This document shows, in pieces, positions 7,657 through 15,391 of a DNA stretch of 64,000 nt. The stretch comes from an uncultured Bacilli bacterium (GTDB lineage: Bacteria; Bacillota_I; Bacilli_A; RF39; UBA660): NCBI GenBank assembly GCA_934102215.1, contig CAKOSH010000002.1:124001-188000 (forward strand), read 5' to 3'. Within the stretch, counting starts at the first letter, position 1. Every line of letters starts with the position of its first letter. Below the pieces are notes generated by a model. The model searched no databases. It was given only the letters and a program-made list of their open reading frames with translations, and was not told the origin of the DNA. The position numbers and the translations under genes are program-made.

Positions 7657-9423
7657 ATGGATAAATACAAATGGGATTTAACTAAGATATTTAAAAGTGA
7701 TAAAGAGTTTAATGATACTATAGAAGAAGTAAATCAATTATTAGATGAAATAATTAAGTATAAAGGAAGAATATTTGAAAGTACTGATACACTACTTGAA
7801 TTTCTAAAACTTGATACAAAGATAGATATGCTTACTGAAAGAGTATATATTTATGCTTATTTAGGTCATTATGATAATATGAGTGATAATGAATTCTTAC
7901 ATAAGAAAGAAAAAGCAAGTAATTTAATTAATAAAAGTTCTAGTGTAAGAGCATTCATAAATCCTGAAATATTAAGTAAAGATTATGATGAAGTAAAAGA
8001 AATGTTATCTTTAAATTCTGAACTTAGTAAATATAGTTTTACATTTGAAAAGATATTTAGAAGTAAAAAATATGTTTTAAGTGAAAAAGAAGAAACTATA
8101 CTTTCTAATGTTAATGAAGCATTAAGAACTTCTATAGATGCATTTAATGCTCTTAATAATGTTGATATCTCACTTGGATTTATTAAAGATGAAGATGGTA
8201 AAAGAGTAGAACTAACGAATTCCAATTATGGTAAATACATTACTTCTAATAATAGAAATGTTAGAAAAAATGCATTTAAAAAAGATAATAAATATTATGA
8301 AAATCATATAAATACATTAAGTGCTTTATATATAGGTAAAGTTAAAACTAATGCATTTTCTGCTAAAACTAGAAAATATGATAGTATTTTGGATATGTAC
8401 TTATATGATGATAAGATTAGTACTAAATTATATGAAAATTTAATTAAGATTACTAATAAGAATACTAAGTATTTAAAAGATTATTATAGATTAAAAGGAA
8501 GTATGCTTGGATATAAATTACATATGTATGATTTATATGTTAACACGTCTTCTATGCCTAAAAAAGATATTTCATATGAAGAAGGAATTAAGATAGTTAA
8601 TGAAGCACTTAAGCCACTTGGAGAAGAATACTTAAAAGTATTTAATAAACTTTTAAATAATAATTGTGTTTCAGTATATCCAAGTAAGGCTAAAAGAAGT
8701 GGTGCTTTTGAATGGTGTACGTATGGTATAGAACCTTATGTATCATTAAATTATGAAAATGATATAGATTCAGTAAGTACTCTTGCTCATGAGATGGGGC
8801 ATGCTATGCATAGCTATTATAGTAATAAAAATCAAGATTACATTAATGCTGATTATCCTATCTTTTTAGCAGAAATCGCATCAACTGTAAATGAAGTATT
8901 ATTATCAAACTATTTAATTGATAATACAAATGATGTTAATGAAAAAATATATTATATTGTTGAATTTTTAGATAAGTTTAAAGGTACTGTTTATAGACAA
9001 ATGATGTTTGCTGAATTTGAAGATATAATTCATAAGAAATATGAAAATGGAGAAGTAATCACTAAAGATTTATTATGTAAAACATATTATGATTTAAATC
9101 GTAAACAATTTAATGGCGCTGTTCTTGTTGATAAAGATATTCAATACGAATGGTCTAAAATACCTCATTTCTATACTTCATTTTATGTTTATAAATATGC
9201 AACTGGATTTATAAGTGCTCTTCTTATTGCTGATAAATTAATTCATGATAAAGGTTTTAAAGATAAATATATAGAATTTTTAAGTAGTGGTTGTAGTGAT
9301 TATCCACAAGAGTTATTAAATAAACTTGGTATTGATTTAAATGATGAGAATACTTTAAATAATGCTTTCTTATTATTTAATGATAAAGTAAAATTACTAA
9401 ATAAATATGTGAATGGAGAGTAG
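7657..9423 (+). CDS. pepF: Oligoendopeptidase F (M3 zinc metallopeptidase)
   Basis: This is a cytoplasmic peptidase that degrades oligopeptides. The 588 residues match the usual PepF length. The zinc site reads TLAHEMGHAMHSYYS (HExxH at residues 378-382) with a downstream FLAEIASTVNE helix supplying the third ligand. SD AAGGAGAAG precedes ATG 7657. The unusual point is its place: it splits dnaK from dnaJ, with dnaJ starting only 2 bp after its stop. It may therefore be heat-induced and help clear peptides from damaged proteins (inference). Confidence 0.93.
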   Translation: MDKYKWDLTKIFKSDKEFNDTIEEVNQLLDEIIKYKGRIFESTDTLLEFLKLDTKIDMLTERVYIYAYLGHYDNMSDNEFLHKKEKASNLINKSSSVRAFINPEILSKDYDEVKEMLSLNSELSKYSFTFEKIFRSKKYVLSEKEETILSNVNEALRTSIDAFNALNNVDISLGFIKDEDGKRVELTNSNYGKYITSNNRNVRKNAFKKDNKYYENHINTLSALYIGKVKTNAFSAKTRKYDSILDMYLYDDKISTKLYENLIKITNKNTKYLKDYYRLKGSMLGYKLHMYDLYVNTSSMPKKDISYEEGIKIVNEALKPLGEEYLKVFNKLLNNNCVSVYPSKAKRSGAFEWCTYGIEPYVSLNYENDIDSVSTLAHEMGHAMHSYYSNKNQDYINADYPIFLAEIASTVNEVLLSNYLIDNTNDVNEKIYYIVEFLDKFKGTVYRQMMFAEFEDIIHKKYENGEVITKDLLCKTYYDLNRKQFNGAVLVDKDIQYEWSKIPHFYTSFYVYKYATGFISALLIADKLIHDKGFKDKYIEFLSSGCSDYPQELLNKLGIDLNDENTLNNAFLLFNDKVKLLNKYVNGE

Positions 9424-9425
9424 TT

Positions 9426-10574
9426 ATGGAAAAAAGAGATTATTATGAAGTTCTTGGTGTATCTAAAGATGCAACTGATGCTGAAATTAAGTCTGCTTTT
9501 AGAAAGAAAGCTAAAGAATTTCATCCAGATTTAAATAAGAGTCCTGATGCTCCTGAAAAGTTTAAAGAAGCTCAAGAAGCATATGCTTGTTTAAGCGATA
9601 AAGATAAACGTGCTGCCTACGATAAATATGGTCATGCTGCATTTGATAATCCTTATGGTGGAGCAGGCACAGGTGCTTCATATGGTGGTAATCCATTTGG
9701 TGGTGCTGCTGGATTTGACTTTAGTGATATATTTGATGATTTATTTTCAGGTGGATTTGGTGGTTCATTCGGAAGTTCTTTTGGTGGAAGTAGTAGAAGC
9801 TCTTCTCGTGCTAGAAAAGGTAGTGATACCCTATATGGTATGAAGATTGACTTTATGGAAGCAGTCTATGGATGTAAAAAAGATATAGATCTTGAATACT
9901 ATGAAACTTGTAGTGATTGTGATGGAAAAGGTGGACATGGAGAAGAAACATGTGAAGACTGTGGTGGACGAGGATATGTTATTAAACAAACTAATACTAT
10001 CTTAGGAACAATACAATCAAAAACAACTTGTCCTACTTGTGGTGGAACAGGTAAATCATTTAAATCTAAATGTACTAGTTGTAAAGGAACAGGTAAAGTA
10101 AAAGTAAATAAAACTATTACAATAGATATACCAGCAGGTATTGATACTGGAGAACAATTAAGACTTAGTGGAAAAGGTGAAGCAGGTATAAATGGTGGTC
10201 CTAATGGAGACTTATATATTGAAATAAAAGTTACACCACATGAATTATATAGACGTGAAGGAAATGATGTTTATATAGATTTACCTGTATCAATAACAGA
10301 CTTATGTCTTGGATGTAAAAAAAGTATTAAGACAATGGATGGTACAGTTGAACTTAAAATAAAAGAAGGAAGTCAACCAGGAGATATACTTAGAATTAAA
10401 GGAAAAGGTATAAATAATCCAGATTCATGGAAAAAAGGAGACTTCTATTGTGTTCTTAAACTTATTATTCCAAGAAATCTAACTAGAAATCAAAAGAATA
10501 TATTAAATGAACTAGATGATACAGATGTAAGTGATGAACCAGAATTTACTAAATTTAACAGATTGAATAAATAG
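9426..10574 (+). CDS. dnaJ: Chaperone DnaJ (type I Hsp40)
   Basis: This co-chaperone stimulates DnaK ATPase. It has 382 residues: J domain with HPD at 33-35, a Gly/Phe-rich linker (SGGFGGSFGSSFGGSSRSS), and four CxxCxGxG zinc modules (CSDCDGKG, CEDCGGRG, CPTCGGTG, CTSCKGTG). The C-terminal substrate domain follows (GDLYIEIKV...). It is the last gene of the hrcA operon, 2 bp after pepF, with a GGAG site inside the pepF end, and is followed by a strong terminator. Confidence 0.98.
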   Translation: MEKRDYYEVLGVSKDATDAEIKSAFRKKAKEFHPDLNKSPDAPEKFKEAQEAYACLSDKDKRAAYDKYGHAAFDNPYGGAGTGASYGGNPFGGAAGFDFSDIFDDLFSGGFGGSFGSSFGGSSRSSSRARKGSDTLYGMKIDFMEAVYGCKKDIDLEYYETCSDCDGKGGHGEETCEDCGGRGYVIKQTNTILGTIQSKTTCPTCGGTGKSFKSKCTSCKGTGKVKVNKTITIDIPAGIDTGEQLRLSGKGEAGINGGPNGDLYIEIKVTPHELYRREGNDVYIDLPVSITDLCLGCKKSIKTMDGTVELKIKEGSQPGDILRIKGKGINNPDSWKKGDFYCVLKLIIPRNLTRNQKNILNELDDTDVSDEPEFTKFNRLNK

Positions 10575-10575
10575 T

Positions 10576-10609
10576 AAAACTAGAAAATATTAGAAATTTC
10601 TAGTTTTTT
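10576..10609 (+). terminator. Intrinsic terminator of the hrcA-dnaJ operon
   Basis: AAAACTAGAAA (10576-10586) pairs perfectly with TTTCTAGTTTT (10597-10607), with a 10-nt loop and a T6 tract. It closes the heat-shock operon. Confidence 0.85.
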
Positions 10610-10610
10610 C

Positions 10611-10639
10611 TTGTCTTTTGACTTTTTAAATGTTATATT
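10611..10639 (+). promoter_or_regulatory. Promoter of the GreA-like gene
   Basis: TTGTCT (10611-10616), 17 bp spacer, TATATT (10634-10639) with an extended TG two bases before the -10. Confidence 0.55.
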
Positions 10640-10667
10640 AGAAGTCCTAGTTGAAAGAGGTGTATGG

Positions 10668-11162
10668 ATGAAAGACAAAATATATTTAGATGAAAAGGGT
10701 TATCATGATTATTTAGCTGGAATAGAAGCATTAAAAGAACAACTTGCGACTATGAAGGCTGCTAGATTTGGATTAAAGAGTATTTATACTGATCCTGATT
10801 CATTAAGTGAAGCTTTAGAACAACATAAAAGAGAAGAAATTAGACTAAGTGAAAAAATTATTGCTAGAAAAAGTGATTTAAAAAGAATAGTTATTGTAGC
10901 AAGAGATTTAGGAAGTTCAGAAGTTATTGATATTAATGATACAGTTAATGTACTTTTAGATGGAGATGAAATGACATTTACATTAGTAACAGGTACTCCT
11001 GATTTTGATGCTGAAATACCTAAAATAACAGTAGATAGTCCACTTGGTAAAGCAGTATATTTAAAAGAAGTGGGTTACGTTGGTTCTTATACAGTAGGAA
11101 ATAGAACTAATAAAGTTGAAATAGTTTCAAAAGAAAAAGAAGTTAAACTTGAATTAAAGTAA
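10668..11162 (+). CDS. GreA/GreB-family transcription elongation factor-like protein
   Basis: The protein has 164 residues. The N-terminal half is a predicted coiled coil (about residues 10-75) and the C-terminal half is the FKBP-like GreA domain: INDTVNVLLDGDEMTFTLV...DSPLGKAVYLKEVGYVGSYTV. GreA enters the RNA polymerase secondary channel and rescues backtracked complexes. The usual tip motif GDLSENAEY is replaced by a diverged DPDSLSEALEQ, so RNA cleavage activity may differ. The start at 10668 follows GAAAGAGGTG; a longer frame from 10611 would include the promoter. It may be an RNA-polymerase-binding Gre homologue rather than GreA itself. Confidence 0.7.
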   Translation: MKDKIYLDEKGYHDYLAGIEALKEQLATMKAARFGLKSIYTDPDSLSEALEQHKREEIRLSEKIIARKSDLKRIVIVARDLGSSEVIDINDTVNVLLDGDEMTFTLVTGTPDFDAEIPKITVDSPLGKAVYLKEVGYVGSYTVGNRTNKVEIVSKEKEVKLELK

Positions 11163-11197
11163 TGATTTAATTGATTTATTAATTGTGGGGAAATATA

Positions 11198-11713
11198 ATG
11201 GGAGAAAAATGTACTTTTATTGATTTTGATGGAGTTATACTTGATTCTGAAGAAAGAATGTTAGAAAGAAAATATGATTCTGGTTTTCATAATCATAAAG
11301 ATGGTAGTGAATATGATAAGTATTTTGAATATACAAATATGTATCCAGAAGAATGGGATTATATAATAAGAGAAGCTAATTCAATTAATGATTCAGTTGA
11401 AATAATTAGAGAATTAGAACATTTAAAAAGAAGAATTGCTATTCTAACAAAAATACATACTTTATATGAAATGAGAGTTAAGATAGAAGATTTAAGAAAT
11501 AATAGAAAAATAAATAGTCCAGTTATTTTTGTTCCACCTAAAATTAATAAACATGAAGTAGTATTACCAAATGGACAATTACTTATAGATGATTCTAAAA
11601 GGAATATATATGGATGGATAGAACATGGTGGTACTGGTCTTATATTTGATAAAGCATTATCTGAAGATACAGCTGATAAAGTTAAAAGTTTAGAATTTTT
11701 ATTAAAAAAGTAG
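11198..11713 (+). CDS. HAD-superfamily hydrolase-like protein
   Basis: The protein has 171 residues. HAD motif I is FIDFDGVILDSE (nucleophile Asp in DFDGV), motif II sits near AILTKIHT, and motif IV is LLIDDSKRNIYGW with paired aspartates. It resembles small 5'-nucleotidase-type HAD phosphatases; the substrate is unknown. GGGG eight bases upstream supports ATG 11198 over an earlier TTG. It is 35 bp after the GreA-like gene, probably on the same transcript. Confidence 0.65.
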   Translation: MGEKCTFIDFDGVILDSEERMLERKYDSGFHNHKDGSEYDKYFEYTNMYPEEWDYIIREANSINDSVEIIRELEHLKRRIAILTKIHTLYEMRVKIEDLRNNRKINSPVIFVPPKINKHEVVLPNGQLLIDDSKRNIYGWIEHGGTGLIFDKALSEDTADKVKSLEFLLKK

Positions 11714-11735
11714 TTTAAATTTTATTCATGATTTA

Positions 11736-11764
11736 TAGACAAAAAGGCGCTTATATGATATAAT
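11736..11764 (+). promoter_or_regulatory. Promoter of dnaG-rpoD
   Basis: TAGACA (11736-11741), 17 bp spacer, perfect TATAAT (11759-11764). The -10 lies inside a hairpin followed by seven T (see the overlapping terminator entry), so promoter and upstream terminator are interleaved. Confidence 0.55.
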
Positions 11765-11778
11765 ATGAGCGTTTTTTT
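11748..11778 (+). terminator. Terminator-like hairpin overlapping the dnaG promoter
   Basis: CGCTTATAT (11748-11756) pairs with ATATGAGCG (11763-11771) with one G-U, a 6-nt loop, then T7 (11772-11778). It would stop transcripts from the HAD gene just where dnaG transcription starts. Confidence 0.6.
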
Positions 11779-11848
11779 AATAAAATTCATAAAAAAAGTA
11801 GTGTTTTTAAAATTTATTTCGTATATAACTATTAGGAGGACAAAAAAG

Positions 11849-13588
11849 ATGGCATTTATTGATAAATCTATTATTGATGAAATTAAATCTAAAAATGATA
11901 TTGTAGATGTCATTGGAAGCTATATAAGTCTTAATGATAAGAATAAGGCTTTATGTCCTTTTCACGATGATCATAGTCCATCATTTAGTGTTCAAAAAGA
12001 TAAACAAATATATAAATGCTTTAGTTGTGGAGAAAGTGGTAATGTTATAACATTCGTTCAAAAATATAATGGTATAACATTTACTGAAGCACTTAAGATG
12101 CTTGCTGATAGAGCAGGTATTCCACTCAACGTAAGTACAACACGTAAAGTAAATACTAAATATGAAAAATTGTATGAGATAAATGATACAGTTAATAAAT
12201 ATTTTAAAGCAAATTTACTTTCAAATGAAGGTGTTAAAGCAATAAAATATCTAGAAGACAGAAATATATCTAAAGACATTATTAATGAATTTAATATAGG
12301 ACTTTCTACTAGTAACAAATTATCAAATATATTATCTAAGAAATACTCATATGATGAACTTGTTAAATTAGATATATGTAAAGATATAAATGGTAGATAT
12401 TATGATACATTTCAAGATAGAATAATATTTCCAATAATAGATGAAAATAATAATGTAATAGCGTTTAGTGGTAGAAAGTATACAAATGAAGACTTAAATA
12501 ATAATACACTTCCTAAATATTCTAATACTAAAGAAACAGATATATTTAAGAAAAGTGAAGTATTTTATAATATAAATAATGCTATAAATGAAATAAAAAA
12601 GAAAAGAGAAATAGTTATCACTGAAGGATTTATGGATACTATAAGAATGTCATCTATAGGTTATAAGAATGTAGTTGCGATAATGGGTACAGCTTTCACT
12701 GAAAAACATCTTCTTAAAATAAAGAAATGGAAATGTAAAGTAATACTTAATTTAGATCAAGATGATGCTGGTGTTAAAGGTACAATAGAAGCAGGAGAAA
12801 CATTACTTAAAAATAATATAGATACAGAAGTGATAGTATTTGATGATTATAAAGATAGTGATGAATTTATTAAAAATAAAGGAAGTGATTCATTTAAAAT
12901 TGCTTATGATAATAGAGTATCTTTTATAGATTTTAAACTTAAATATCTAAAACGTAAAAGAAATATGAAAGATGCTGTAGAAAAAGCAAAATATATAAAA
13001 GAAGCAGTACTCGCATTAAATGATTTAGATAGTCAAATACTTATAGATTTAAAAATAAAAGATATCGCAGAGGAATTTGGTATAAGTGAAAGTGATATAA
13101 GAAATGAAATAAAACTTAATAAGAAAATGGCTATTAAAAATGTAGAAGAGCCTAAAAAAGTAACAAGATATAATAAGTATGATAAAAGTGAACTTAGAAT
13201 ACTTTATCTAATGCTTAATTATGAAGATGTAATACTGTATTTTGAAAATACACTAGGTTACTTAATACAAGATGATAGAGCCTTACTTGCATATAAAATA
13301 ATTGAATTTAGAAATGATTATGGTTATTATAACTATAGTGATTTTGTAGATTATATATCAGATAATGAAAAACTCATGAATGTACTTAAAGAAGTAATGA
13401 AATATCATAATAATGAAGACTATACTATGGAAGAACTTGATGATTATATTAATACTATAAAAATGTATTCAATAAAGAAAAGAATAGATACATTAAAGAT
13501 AGAAATGAGTGAAACATTTGATATAAATAAGAAAATAGAAATAGCAAAGAAAATAGAAAATATAAATAAGGAAGTGTTGAAATGGTAA
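11849..13588 (+). CDS. dnaG: DNA primase
   Basis: DnaG makes RNA primers for replication. It has 579 residues. The N-terminal CHC2 zinc finger is visible at C36, H39, C57 and C60 (CPFHDDHSPSF, YKCFSCGESGN). The TOPRIM core follows (VITEGFMDTIRM, NLDQDDAGVKG), then a C-terminal helicase-interaction region. AGGAGGA ten bases before ATG 11849 fixes the start and excludes an upstream extension. It overlaps rpoD by 7 bp, the classic macromolecular-synthesis operon order in Firmicutes. Confidence 0.96.
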   Translation: MAFIDKSIIDEIKSKNDIVDVIGSYISLNDKNKALCPFHDDHSPSFSVQKDKQIYKCFSCGESGNVITFVQKYNGITFTEALKMLADRAGIPLNVSTTRKVNTKYEKLYEINDTVNKYFKANLLSNEGVKAIKYLEDRNISKDIINEFNIGLSTSNKLSNILSKKYSYDELVKLDICKDINGRYYDTFQDRIIFPIIDENNNVIAFSGRKYTNEDLNNNTLPKYSNTKETDIFKKSEVFYNINNAINEIKKKREIVITEGFMDTIRMSSIGYKNVVAIMGTAFTEKHLLKIKKWKCKVILNLDQDDAGVKGTIEAGETLLKNNIDTEVIVFDDYKDSDEFIKNKGSDSFKIAYDNRVSFIDFKLKYLKRKRNMKDAVEKAKYIKEAVLALNDLDSQILIDLKIKDIAEEFGISESDIRNEIKLNKKMAIKNVEEPKKVTRYNKYDKSELRILYLMLNYEDVILYFENTLGYLIQDDRALLAYKIIEFRNDYGYYNYSDFVDYISDNEKLMNVLKEVMKYHNNEDYTMEELDDYINTIKMYSIKKRIDTLKIEMSETFDINKKIEIAKKIENINKEVLKW

Positions 13589-14673
13589 ACAATATTAAAA
13601 CTTTTGAAGAAAGAGTAAAAGAATTAGTTGATGAAGGTAAGAAGCAAGGTTTTCTAACTTATGAACAAATCGCAAAGAAAACAATTGATTTAGACTTAGA
13701 TGCGAATGCTTTAGATGAACTTTATAATGCTTTAAGTGAAAATCAAATTGAAGTAAAAGCAGAAGATGAAGAAGATGGTGGAAACATTGATTTAAAGAAT
13801 GATATTATTATTGATGATGTTCCTGATGAAAGTAAGGATATGAGTGTTAATGATAATGTTAGAATGTACTTAAAAGAAATAGGTAAAATAAGTTTGTTAT
13901 CATTAGAAGAAGAACAAGAATTATCAAGAAGAGTTGCTGAAGGGGATGAACAAGCTAAAAATATACTTGCTGAATCTAACCTTAGACTTGTTGTTTCAAT
14001 TGCTAAAAGATATGTAGGACGTGGATTACTATTCTTGGATTTAATTCAAGAAGGTAACATTGGACTTATGAAAGCAGTTGAAAAGTTTGATTATGATAAA
14101 GGATATAAATTTAGTACTTATGCTACTTGGTGGATAAGACAAGCAATTACAAGAGCACTAGCAGATCAAGCAAGAACAATAAGAGTTCCAGTTCATATGG
14201 TAGAAACAATAAATAAAATGGCTCGTATAGAAAGACAAATGACATTAGAACTTAACCGTGAACCAACAGATCAAGAACTTGCTAAAAAGATGGGACTTTC
14301 AGTAGATAAAATAGTTGAAATAAGAAAGATTAGTCAAGATCCAGTAAGTTTAGAAACACCTATAGGTGAAGAAGATGATTCACATTTAGGAGACTTCCTT
14401 GCTGATGAAAGAACTATGTCTCCAGAAGAATTCGCAACATATGAAATACTTAAAGATGAATTAAGAGAAGTACTTGATACACTTACTGTACGTGAAAAAG
14501 AAGTATTAGAACTTAGATTTGGTTTATTTGATGGATCTAGTCATACGTTAGAAGAAGTAGGTAAACAATTCAAAGTTACAAGAGAAAGAATTAGACAAAT
14601 AGAAGCAAAAGCTCTTAGAAAATTAAGACACCCATCAAGAGCTAAAAAACTAAAGGATTTCTTAATTGAATAG
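13582..14673 (+). CDS. rpoD: RNA polymerase primary sigma factor (sigma-A)
   Basis: This is the housekeeping sigma factor, with 363 residues. Region 1.1 is short and acidic. Region 1.2 is DNVRMYLKEIGKISLLS; region 2 includes LRLVVSIAKRYVGRGLLFLDL and the -10-recognition segment YATWWIRQAITRALADQ. Region 4.2 is the helix-turn-helix TLEEVGKQFKVTRERIRQIE. GGAAG before the ATG lies in the dnaG end, so the two are coupled. The many TATAAT/TTGACA promoters in this window are its expected targets. Confidence 0.97.
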   Translation: MVNNIKTFEERVKELVDEGKKQGFLTYEQIAKKTIDLDLDANALDELYNALSENQIEVKAEDEEDGGNIDLKNDIIIDDVPDESKDMSVNDNVRMYLKEIGKISLLSLEEEQELSRRVAEGDEQAKNILAESNLRLVVSIAKRYVGRGLLFLDLIQEGNIGLMKAVEKFDYDKGYKFSTYATWWIRQAITRALADQARTIRVPVHMVETINKMARIERQMTLELNREPTDQELAKKMGLSVDKIVEIRKISQDPVSLETPIGEEDDSHLGDFLADERTMSPEEFATYEILKDELREVLDTLTVREKEVLELRFGLFDGSSHTLEEVGKQFKVTRERIRQIEAKALRKLRHPSRAKKLKDFLIE

Positions 14674-15286
14674 AATAGAAACTATATATTCATTAATAGA
14701 TAAAAATGATAAAGTAGTAGATGTAGGGTGTGATCAAGCAAAACTAGGTATAATGCTTGCTAAAACTAATATAAAATCTATTGCTAGTGATATAAGTATT
14801 AATGTAATAAATAGAGCAAAAGAAGATATAAATAAACTAGGATTAAGTGAATATATAGATTTAAGAGTATCAAATGGACTATCTAATATAAAGAATGGTG
14901 AAGCAGATACTTTAGTACTTTCAGGTATGGGAACACATACTATATTAGAAATACTAAATAATACAGATTTAAGATTTAAAAAAATAATAACTATATCTAA
15001 TAATTATCATGATATATTAAGAACTAAAATGAATGATTTAAATTATAAAATAGATAAAGAAATTATCATAAAAGAAAATAATAAATATTATAATTTAATA
15101 GAGTTTATTGAAGGAAATAATAATCTTACAAGAAAAGAAATATTACTTGGTAAAAATCATAAAGACACTTCTTTATATAATGAATATTTAGATTATTTAA
15201 GAAACAAATATATCAATATAAAAAAACAATCACAAGATAAGAATGACAAAATAGATGAGATGTTAGAATATATAAATAAAGAATAG
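14666..15286 (+). CDS. trmK: tRNA (adenine22-N1)-methyltransferase
   Basis: TrmK methylates A22 in the D-loop of bacterial tRNAs. The 206 residues show SAM motif I VVDVGCDQAKLGIMLA, the acidic end ASDIS, and the family motif LSGMGTHTILEIL. A TTG start at 14666 is inferred because the frame overlaps the rpoD stop by 8 bp and no later start keeps the conserved N-terminus (NRIETIYSLI). trmK next to rpoD is the usual Bacilli arrangement. A coiled-coil tail (KKQSQDKNDKIDEMLE) ends the protein. Confidence 0.87.
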   Translation: MNRIETIYSLIDKNDKVVDVGCDQAKLGIMLAKTNIKSIASDISINVINRAKEDINKLGLSEYIDLRVSNGLSNIKNGEADTLVLSGMGTHTILEILNNTDLRFKKIITISNNYHDILRTKMNDLNYKIDKEIIIKENNKYYNLIEFIEGNNNLTRKEILLGKNHKDTSLYNEYLDYLRNKYINIKKQSQDKNDKIDEMLEYINKE

Positions 15287-15309
15287 ATACTAGAAATAGT
15301 GTCTTTTTT
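15286..15309 (+). terminator. Intrinsic terminator after trmK
   Basis: GATACTA and TAGTGTC pair over 7 bp (one G-U) around a GAAA tetraloop, followed by T6. It closes the dnaG-rpoD-trmK operon. Confidence 0.82.
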
Positions 15310-15337
15310 ACTAAGATAAAATGAAATAAATATTTGA

Positions 15338-15366
15338 TTGTATGAGAATAGTTTTTGTGCTATACT
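15338..15366 (+). promoter_or_regulatory. Promoter of variable surface protein 1
   Basis: TTGTAT (15338-15343), 17 bp spacer, TATACT (15361-15366) with extended TG (TGCTATACT). The same TGCTATACT box occurs before the paralogue at 38.85 kb. Confidence 0.65.
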
Positions 15367-15391
15367 TTTTAGTATAAGGAAGGTAAGAGAT

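Noticed and set aside
9610..9843. Open frame inside dnaJ (+1 frame)
   Set aside because: It comes from the Gly/Phe-rich linker read out of frame; dnaJ is complete and clearly coding.
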